A stretch of DNA of 64,000 bases from NCBI RefSeq assembly GCF_963970025.1, contig NZ_OZ018776.1:496001-560000 (forward strand), written 5' to 3'. The notes below the pieces were generated by a model that had not been told where the DNA came from, searched no databases, and saw only the letters and a program-made list of their open reading frames with translations. Position 1 is the first letter of the stretch, and each line of letters begins with the position of its first letter. The DNA comes from Rickettsia helvetica. GTDB lineage: Bacteria; Pseudomonadota; Alphaproteobacteria; Rickettsiales; Rickettsiaceae. Shown in pieces: positions 57,701-64,000 of this stretch. A program made the translations under genes and the position numbers.

Positions 57701-58917
57701 AATTCTTCAATATTTTTTTTCTTGTTGTATTATTCTATTTATATTGTGTTGAGCTTGAGTTAAATTACCCTTACTTTCTTTATTATTAAAGTAAGTTTTA
57801 AAAGTACTTATAGGATCAAAAGAATATGGTTGTTTCTCTTTTCTGGGCACCCCCGAAGATGTTCCTGTATTATTTGTACCTTGATTTGACATATACCAAT
57901 TATCACTTTTGGTCCCGCTCTTTTTTTGAGAGCGTCCAGCGCAGACGGTTTAGTAGTATCATTGTTATTTAGAAACTGGTTCTATTCCGGCTCTTATTTG
58001 TTCTATATAAGAATTTGCTTTTATTTTCCCTATCTTAAATTCATTCATTAATTCGTCAGCGTTAGGGATAATATTATTATCTATATAGTACGATTTTTTA
58101 CCAAGCATCATCTGAGTTTCTATTGATGCGATATAGTTTGTTGCCTCACCTTTATCAGCACCAAATTTCTGCTCTAGCTCTTTTTCTGTAGGAATAGACT
58201 ATCCGCTATATATTATCCCTTTGCATTTTCCATAATTTCAGTTCTTATTGACCCAATAAAAGATTCTGCATCATCTTTATTTATGTTAAGAGCAGTCCTT
58301 ACTTCTTTCATTTTAGGGATAATATCATTATCAACATAGTGTTTGTATTTAATATCTCTGTTTATTGAGCTGATATATAGATCGATTACCGCTTTTTTGT
58401 CTTTTTCTGCACGACGTACCTTTTGATCTTTTTCTATATTATTGTCTATTTTGCTAGGGTCATAACTTATTCCAAGATTTGTTGCTGCTTCCATATCTGT
58501 AGGAACTACGCCTTGCTTAATATATTCTTGTTTTTTTGTATCAAAATCCTGTTGTTTTACTCTTTCGATGTATAATAAAATTTTAGCTCTTGCTTGTCTT
58601 GCTTTATGTCTAGTATTATCTAAAAAACTTGATAAATCTGTTTCCTTATACTTTATTCCTAGATCATCTTGTGCTTGACTAAAACTAGGAATTAAATCTG
58701 CTTCTTGCCATTTTTTGATTTTTTCATTTGGAGTAAAATCCTTCCAAATATTTTATTGCTGTTTTGAATTGTGCTTTTCCCATGCCGGTGTTTTACTAAC
58801 TAAATCTTTAAAGCTTGCCGCTCTAGCACTTGTACTTAAAAAGCTACTAGTCAACAAATATGTTGACATGAAAAAAGTTAAAACATATTTTTTTGAGTGG
58901 GAATTTTGTAAATTCAT
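54752..58917 (-). pseudogene. sca2: Degraded classical sca2 autotransporter gene
   Basis: It starts at 58917 (MNLQNSHSKKYVLTFFMST, then SSFLSTSARAASFKDLVSK), the known N terminus of spotted-fever Sca2. A TAA (58753-58755) falls in the signal-proximal region. Further lesions include a stop after MENAKG near 58213, frameshifts near 58195, 57540, 57310 and 56720, and a deletion near 56436 joining SEELKRPIKL to ILKALKEYSQEK. The proline-rich PPPLPLNGSMPPPPPP segment survives near 57000. A second deletion removes the linker and joins LLALRSSDE to EASINRGVWIS at 55605. The span codes for about 1390 residues against about 1800 in intact Sca2. Intact Sca2 nucleates actin tails. The barrel end (54752-55605) is identical to the neighbouring gene. 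Confidence 0.88.
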
Positions 58918-59149
58918 TCAAACCTCGATTAGTTATTATTTTTTAAATATAAACGAGGCAAATTATACAATATTTGTTAACTTATGTAAACTATTAATCA
59001 TTAATTCTTAATTAATTAATAAGAATTTAGCCAAAATGTGTTTAATATATCGCATGCTAATGTATACTCCGAATTTTAAACTTTTTTCAAAAGGAGTATG
59101 TAATACTAACTTTTGAAAGAAATGTATTTCAGTTTTTGGTAAATAAAAT
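58918..59149. other. Divergent intergenic region between the sca2 pseudogene and cysS
   Basis: 232 bp, AT-rich, no gene or repeat recognised. It should hold the promoters of both directions. Confidence 0.5.
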
Positions 59150-60529
59150 ATGCAAATTCAATTTCACTTATATAACACTCTTAGCCGTACTAAAGAGGTT
59201 TTTAATCCTCAAGATAAGGCTAACGTAAAAATGTATGTATGTGGACCGACTGTTTATGATAATCCTCATATAGGCAATAGTAGGTCGGTAGTAGTATATG
59301 ATTTACTTTATCGTATACTTATAAAAATATTTGGCAGTAGAGCAGTAAAATATGTACGCAATATTACCGATGTTGACGATAAAATTATCGATAGAGCTGA
59401 ACTACTTAGCATTACTATTAATGAGTTGACTGATAAAGTTACTCAAGAGTTTCATACAAATATGGCGTATTTAGGTTGTAAATTACCGAGTATTGAGCCG
59501 AAAGCTACAGAGCATATTGATGTAATGATCGAAATAATAGAACGCTTAATAGCAAAAGATCACGCGTATATTGCTGATAATCATGTTTATTTTGATGTTT
59601 TATCAGCTCCAAATTATATGGAATTATCTAACCGAAATTTAGAAGAAATGTTTGAGGGAGTACGTGTAGAAAATAGTAAAACAAAAAAAAATCCACAGGA
59701 TTTTGTATTATGGAAACCGGCAAAGCAAAATGAATCAGCAAATATGAATTTTGAAAGCCCTTGGGGACTTGGTCGCCCTGGATGGCATATTGAATGTTCA
59801 GCCATGAACTACAAATATTTAGGTGAGAATTTTGATATTCACGGAGGGGGAGCAGATTTAATCTTCCCGCATCATACCAATGAGATGGCTCAAAGTAGAT
59901 GTGCTTTTCCAAGTTCTACCTATGCTAAATACTGGATACATAACGGTTTTTTAACAGTTAACGGTGAGAAAATGAGTAAATCTCTTGGGAATTTTATCAC
60001 CGTAAGGGATTTAATGGATAAAGAGATTTCAGGAGAAGTAGTAAGGTTATTTTTATTAAGTAGTCACTATAGGCGTCCTCTTGATTATAATGATAAAGCT
60101 ATAGAAGATGCGAAGAAAACTTTAGATTATTGGTATAGAGCTATAGAAAATATTAATGTGCAAAAAATAGATTTACCTCATAATTTCATGCAAAGCTTAC
60201 TTGATGATATGAATACGCCGCTTGCCGTAAAAATAATTAATGACTACGCTAAAGAAGTATTTACTTCTACAACTGAAGAAGAAAGGCAGCTTAATGCCGC
60301 TGCTCTTATTACTTGTGCTAATTTTATTGGTTTAATGAATAAGACTCCACACGAGTGGTTTAATAGCGGTGTGGATGAACTCCATATAAATGAGCTTGTA
60401 AATAAACGTTTAGAAGCAAAAAAACAAAAAAATTGGTTATTAGCCGATCAAATTCGTAATCAATTATTAGAACAACAGATAATTCTAGAAGATAAACCTG
60501 ACGGTACTACTACCTGGCGAAAAGAATAA
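59150..60529 (+). CDS. cysS: Cysteinyl-tRNA synthetase
   Basis: This 459-aa class I enzyme has the HIGH-type motif PTVYDNPHIGNSR at residues 33-45, the zinc ligands of CysRS (Cys of MYVCGPTVY, the Cys/His of WHIECSAMNY and FPHHTNE), and GEKMSKSLGNF as the KMSKS loop. It charges tRNA-Cys. The order cysS-rpsB-tsf after sca2 is as known in Rickettsia. Confidence 0.98.
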   Translation: MQIQFHLYNTLSRTKEVFNPQDKANVKMYVCGPTVYDNPHIGNSRSVVVYDLLYRILIKIFGSRAVKYVRNITDVDDKIIDRAELLSITINELTDKVTQEFHTNMAYLGCKLPSIEPKATEHIDVMIEIIERLIAKDHAYIADNHVYFDVLSAPNYMELSNRNLEEMFEGVRVENSKTKKNPQDFVLWKPAKQNESANMNFESPWGLGRPGWHIECSAMNYKYLGENFDIHGGGADLIFPHHTNEMAQSRCAFPSSTYAKYWIHNGFLTVNGEKMSKSLGNFITVRDLMDKEISGEVVRLFLLSSHYRRPLDYNDKAIEDAKKTLDYWYRAIENINVQKIDLPHNFMQSLLDDMNTPLAVKIINDYAKEVFTSTTEEERQLNAAALITCANFIGLMNKTPHEWFNSGVDELHINELVNKRLEAKKQKNWLLADQIRNQLLEQQIILEDKPDGTTTWRKE

Positions 60530-60578
60530 AAGCTTGTAAATTACACAATATGCGTATATAATTTGTAGGCTTGTAAGT

Positions 60579-60698
60579 CGTCATTGCGAGGAAATTATGT
60601 AATAATTGATGAAGCAATCCAGTTAAAAATGCTATAAATTAGCATTTTTTATTACTTTGTCTGGATTGCCACGCTCCTTTCAGTCGCTCGCAATGACG
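60579..60698. repeat. Palindromic element, 'cgtcattgcgag' family (copy 6)
   Basis: Begins 'cgtcattgcgaggaaattat', ends 'gtcgctcgcaatgacg', with a central hairpin 'aaaaatgctataaattagcatttttt' (60626-60651). It lies between cysS and rpsB. Confidence 0.88.
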
Positions 60699-60728
60699 AT
60701 TTTCCAAAACTTAAGCAAAAAATTCACA

Positions 60729-60768
60729 CGTAAGATATATGTTAGTTCATTAGAATGAACATCTTACG
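60729..60768 (+). promoter_or_regulatory. Hairpin in the rpsB leader
   Basis: 'cgtaagat' (60731 region) pairs with 'atcttacg', with an inner 'gttcatt' / 'aatgaac' stem. It lies about 35 bp upstream of the rpsB ribosome-binding site 'aggag'. It could be an S2 autoregulatory leader or a promoter-proximal hairpin. Confidence 0.35.
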
Positions 60769-60801
60769 GAGGTATAAACTAACAATTAGGAGAATTTAAA
60801 A

Positions 60802-61689
60802 ATGTCAAAAATACCATCTGTTAACATTAAAGAATTATTAGATGCGGGCGTGCATTTCGGTCACAAGACCTCACGCTGGAATCCTAAAATGGCATCTTAT
60901 ATATATGGTGAACGTGATGATGTTCATATAATCGATTTAAGACAAAGTGCTGCTTTAATGAGCGTTGCTTTGAATGCAATATATGAAACCGTAAAAAAAG
61001 ACGGTAAAATATTATTTGTAAGTACTAAAATACAGGCAAGTGATATTATAGCGGAATATGCCGAAAAATGCGGGCAATATTACGTAAATCATAGATGGCT
61101 TGGCGGTATGCTAACTAACTGGAAAACTATTGCGGGTTCAATAGAAAAACTAAATAAGTTAGAAAAAACCTTAGAAAGTGAAGAAGCACTTATGGGTTAT
61201 ACTAAGAAAGAGATACTCGATATGAGCCGTAAGAAAGATAAGTTACTTCTATCTCTTGCCGGTATTAGAAATCTTAATTCTAAACCTGATCTTCTAGTAG
61301 TTATTGACACTAATAAAGAGCATATCGCAATTAATGAAGCAGTAAAGCTTAATATTCCTATAGTTGCAGTAGTCGATACTAATTCTAATCCTGATAATGT
61401 AGATTATCCGATTCCGGGTAATGATGATTCTATAAGATCAATAAGACTTTATTGTAGTTTATTTGCAGGTGCGGCATTACAAGGACTTGAAGAATTAATG
61501 AAAGCTTCAGGAGTTGATATAGGGGCTATGCAGGAGCATACAGATAAGGCGTTAACTTCTAAAAATGTTTCTAAATTAAAACAAGCTAAAAAATTCTCTA
61601 AAACGAAAAATATTGATGAAGAGACAAATACAGAATTTGAGCAAGCATTAAATGATGCCGATGAAAATAAAAATTCTGATAATGCATAA
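60802..61689 (+). CDS. rpsB: 30S ribosomal protein S2
   Basis: This 295-aa protein has the S2 signatures LLDAGVHFGHKTSRWNPKMA at residues 12-31, YVNHRWLGGMLTNWKT and NIPIVAVVDTNSNPDNVDY. A Lys/Asp/Glu-rich C-terminal tail of about 50 residues is longer than in E. coli. It sits on the small-subunit body and is required for S1 binding. A 'taggagaat' ribosome-binding site precedes the start. tsf follows after a palindromic element. Confidence 0.98.
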   Translation: MSKIPSVNIKELLDAGVHFGHKTSRWNPKMASYIYGERDDVHIIDLRQSAALMSVALNAIYETVKKDGKILFVSTKIQASDIIAEYAEKCGQYYVNHRWLGGMLTNWKTIAGSIEKLNKLEKTLESEEALMGYTKKEILDMSRKKDKLLLSLAGIRNLNSKPDLLVVIDTNKEHIAINEAVKLNIPIVAVVDTNSNPDNVDYPIPGNDDSIRSIRLYCSLFAGAALQGLEELMKASGVDIGAMQEHTDKALTSKNVSKLKQAKKFSKTKNIDEETNTEFEQALNDADENKNSDNA

Positions 61690-61715
61690 GTGTTGTTGTG
61701 TGACTCGTATTTTTT

Positions 61716-61835
61716 CGTCATTGCAAGGAAAAGCGGTAAATTTTGACGAAGCAATCCAGTAAAAATGCTATAAATTAGCATTTTTTTATTATTTTTTGTG
61801 GATTGCCACGCAGCCTATGGCTGCTCGCGATGACG
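61716..61835. repeat. Palindromic element, 'cgtcattgcgag' family (copy 7)
   Basis: Starts 'cgtcattgcaaggaaaagcg', ends 'gctgctcgcgatgacg', with the same 'aaaaatgctataaattagca' centre as the copy at 60579. It separates rpsB from tsf, which are normally co-transcribed. Confidence 0.88.
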
Positions 61836-61886
61836 ATTAGGTGCCACAACCCAAGCCAAATATAATAATTAAGGAGAAAGTAAGGT

Positions 61887-62816
61887 ATGAGTGAAGTAAA
61901 TATAAGTGCTGCAGCGGTTAAAGAATTAAGAGAAAAAACCGGTGCAGGTATGATGGACTGCAAAAAAGCATTAATAGAAACCAGCGGTAATTTTGAAGAA
62001 GCTATTGATTTTCTTCGTAAGAAAGGTTTAGCTGCTGCTGCAAAGAAAGCCGTACGTATTGCTTCTGAAGGCTTAACGGCTGCAAAAGTTGATGGGCTTA
62101 CCGGAGTAGTTGTTGAAGTAAATTCCGAAACGGATTTTGTTGCTAGAAATGAGCAATTTCAGGATTTAGTTAAGGATATTGTAAACCTTGCAGGAATTGC
62201 AAAAACTATAGACACACTAAAAACATCTAAAATGCAAAGCGGTAAATCAGTTGAAGAAGATATTATAGAAAACATCGCTACAATCGGTGAAAATTTAACA
62301 TTACGTCGTATGGATATATTAGAGATATCCGAAGGAGCAATCGGCTCGTACGTGCATAATGAAGTTGTACCGAATCTAGGAAAAATTTCCGTATTAGTAG
62401 GTCTTGCGTCTAACGCAAAAGATAAAGCAAAACTAGAAGCTTTAGCTAAACAAATTGCTGTTCATGTAGCAGGAAATAACCCGCAAAGTATAGATGATTC
62501 AAGCTTGGATCAAGCTTTAGTTGAGCGTGAGAGAAAAGTATTTTTTGAGAAATCTAAAGAAGAAGGAAAGCCTGATAATATTATAGAAAAAATGGTAGAA
62601 GGTAGAATACGTAAATTCTTCTCTGAAGTTGTATTGCTGCAGCAAAATTTCTTATTTGAGCCTAAACTTACCGTTGCGGAAGTAATTAAAAATGCTGAAA
62701 AAGAACTCGGTGCAGAAATTAAAATCGCCAAATTTATTAGATACGAACTTGGTGAAGGTATAGAACACGAAGAAAAAAACTTTGCCGATGAAGTAGCTGC
62801 CATCACACAGGGTTAA
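61887..62816 (+). CDS. tsf: Translation elongation factor Ts
   Basis: This 309-aa protein has the N-terminal UBA-like domain with KELREKTGAGMMDCKKALIE at residues 10-29 and the TDF region VEVNSETDFVARNEQF that contacts EF-Tu. It exchanges GDP for GTP on EF-Tu. The core of helices and dimerisation segments continues to the end. A strong 'aaggagaaag' ribosome-binding site precedes the ATG. Confidence 0.98.
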   Translation: MSEVNISAAAVKELREKTGAGMMDCKKALIETSGNFEEAIDFLRKKGLAAAAKKAVRIASEGLTAAKVDGLTGVVVEVNSETDFVARNEQFQDLVKDIVNLAGIAKTIDTLKTSKMQSGKSVEEDIIENIATIGENLTLRRMDILEISEGAIGSYVHNEVVPNLGKISVLVGLASNAKDKAKLEALAKQIAVHVAGNNPQSIDDSSLDQALVERERKVFFEKSKEEGKPDNIIEKMVEGRIRKFFSEVVLLQQNFLFEPKLTVAEVIKNAEKELGAEIKIAKFIRYELGEGIEHEEKNFADEVAAITQG

Positions 62817-62822
62817 CGGCCT

Positions 62823-62902
62823 TGTTGCATGAATCAGTTTTTTTGTCATTGCAAGCGACTAAAAGGAGCGTGGCAATGGCGATTTTGGATTCATGCAACA
62901 AA
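62823..62902. repeat. Composite palindromic element after tsf
   Basis: The arms 'ttgttgcatgaatc' and 'gattcatgcaacaa' enclose half of a 'cgtcattgcgag'-family element ('gtcattgcaagcgactaaaa', 'gagcgtggcaatg'). A chimera of two repeat families. Confidence 0.7.
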
Positions 62903-63009
62903 CCTCCACTTTTGTGGTGATGACATCGCGTACTTTTTTTAAGCCGTGCAACAAAACCTATTTGTTTTATAATCCCAAAAAAGTTTAATAAAAAAATAAG
63001 TCATGATTA

Positions 63010-63946
63010 TTAACCATATATAGCTTCTATATGATATGCAGGGTCAGCATGTCCTATTTCTACTACTCCGTTATTTTCATAAATTTTTCGAGTTAAATGC
63101 TCATAATGCTCGCTATTCACCGATAAAGTATATAATTTACTATGATAAATAATGCAAGCTGGGTATAATGGTTTGCTAGAAAGAACCGGAGGATTTGGTA
63201 AAGATAGCTTAATTATTCTTCCATCATCAGTATAATCAAGTTTCAAGTAAGAAGCATTTGTTTTTTCTGGTCTTGAACCATTAGATTCATATAAAACTAA
63301 TTGTAGATTTGTGCTTCCATCCATAATATCAGGAAAAGTAATATCTCTATATTCTTTAACTTCTACTATATGTTGCTTATTTAGCTTAAATTTTAAGGAA
63401 GTTTTTATTGTTTTTTCTTGTACTTTAATCTTACTACACCATTTTCATTTTTAAATTCAACAGTTTTACTTGTAATATGTGAGGTAGAGGTAGTATTAGC
63501 TGTAGTAGTAACAGTTGATGTAATAGTGGTAGAATTATTATTTGAAGTAATAGTATTAGATTCGGAATCTTTTATTACTACTTGAGTTTTACCATTCACA
63601 TCAGTATTAACTATTTCAATGCTACCCGTAGAAATTTTATATGCATTTACTAAAGTGGTGGCTGTAGTTTTTCCTACTTCTATTGCTCCCTTGCCTTAAA
63701 TATATCCCTTTACCTACATAAGTTATGCCTTTGATAATAGGGTCATTTTTAAAGTTTTCTTCTATCTTTTTGTTCTCTTGCTTCTCTTTCCTCCGGACTC
63801 ATCCTAGCCCACCTTTCAGCCCCTCTTCTATCTGCCTCCTTACGTTTTGCTTTTTCCTGTGCTTCTTTTTGCTCTCTATCTTGTTGCTTTTTTAATACCC
63901 CATAATTATAACCGGCTTTCCTATACAAATCATCATCTCTGCCCAT
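63010..63946 (-). pseudogene. Decayed hypothetical gene
   Basis: The start at 63946 (MGRDDDLYRKAGYNYGVLKK) leads into a charged helical stretch (EEREAREQKDRRK). The frame shifts near 63760 to ENFKNDPIIKGITYVGKGIY, again to GAIEVGKTTATTLVNAYKIS, a Thr/Ser-rich run (about 63430-63600), and again near 63420 to VQEKTIKTSLKFKLNKQHIV. It then runs through IMDGSTNLQLVLYESNGSRP to the stop at 63010. The C-terminal piece has LYPACIIYHSKLYTL. No family is recognised. At least three frameshifts make it non-functional as one protein; the last piece could be read from the ATG at 63324. Confidence 0.6.
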
Positions 63947-64000
63947 AATAAATACTCCTTAAAATTTTATTGTTAATAAAAGAAGTACGGGCTTAACGCA

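Overview
The window is chromosomal DNA of an obligate intracellular alphaproteobacterium of the genus Rickettsia, most likely of the spotted fever or transitional group. The evidence is strong AT richness, a plastid-type ATP/ADP translocase (tlc), a glycerol-3-phosphate transporter, a homologue of the R. prowazekii S-adenosylmethionine carrier, ctrA and trcR cell-cycle regulators, a Sca2-type autotransporter, an in-frame RPE-1 element, many other small palindromic repeats and extensive gene decay. Two near-identical insertion sequences resemble the ISRpe1 type known from R. peacockii and relatives. The species cannot be fixed from sequence reading alone.

Layout. 1-8.5 kb: start of lgt (minus), an MscS-type channel, yidC, pgsA, a periplasmic beta-carbonic-anhydrase-like protein, a small exported protein, a methyltransferase, and two decaying genes (a NAGPA-type glycosidase carrying RPE-1, and a second peptide deformylase). 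8.6-19.1 kb: parasitic import genes tlc and glpT, then ndk, mnmG, rsmG, parA, parB (tightly packed), ettA, a small TatB-like protein and kdsA. 19.4-24.5 kb: a large broken gene whose pieces show leucine-rich repeats, a TPR-like middle, a Gln-rich linker and a C-terminal Ulp1/C48-type cysteine protease domain, split by an insertion sequence. 24.5-31.5 kb: erpA, a dGTPase-like gene, argS, a SPOR protein and parC. 31.7-46.9 kb: a frameshifted hypothetical, a porin, dcd, secB, ctrA, queF, a dead IS110 element, trcR, a dead RelE/Xre toxin-antitoxin pair, pntB, ompW, the SAM carrier, an MHS-type MFS carrier, tRNA-Thr, secG and a queuosine-precursor transporter. 47-59 kb: two tandem Sca2-type autotransporter genes. 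One is intact (2008 codons) with a roughly 2 kb array of 24/27-bp repeats. The other is a degraded classical sca2. They share an identical 855-bp beta-barrel end and are separated by the second insertion sequence. 59-64 kb: cysS, rpsB, tsf and a decayed hypothetical.

How it fits together. Housekeeping genes are intact and arranged as in other Rickettsia. Host-dependence genes import ATP, glycerol-3-phosphate, SAM and probably queuosine precursors. Surface and effector-type genes (both Sca2 copies and the LRR-protease) are the part being rearranged by insertion sequences, tandem repeats and recombination. Gaps between genes are largely filled with palindromic elements of several families, some nested inside each other.

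Most exciting candidates: the IS-split LRR-Ulp1 protease gene, in which His, Asp, Gln and Cys of the catalytic site can all still be read, and the repeat-expanded Sca2 paralogue sharing an identical barrel with its dead neighbour.
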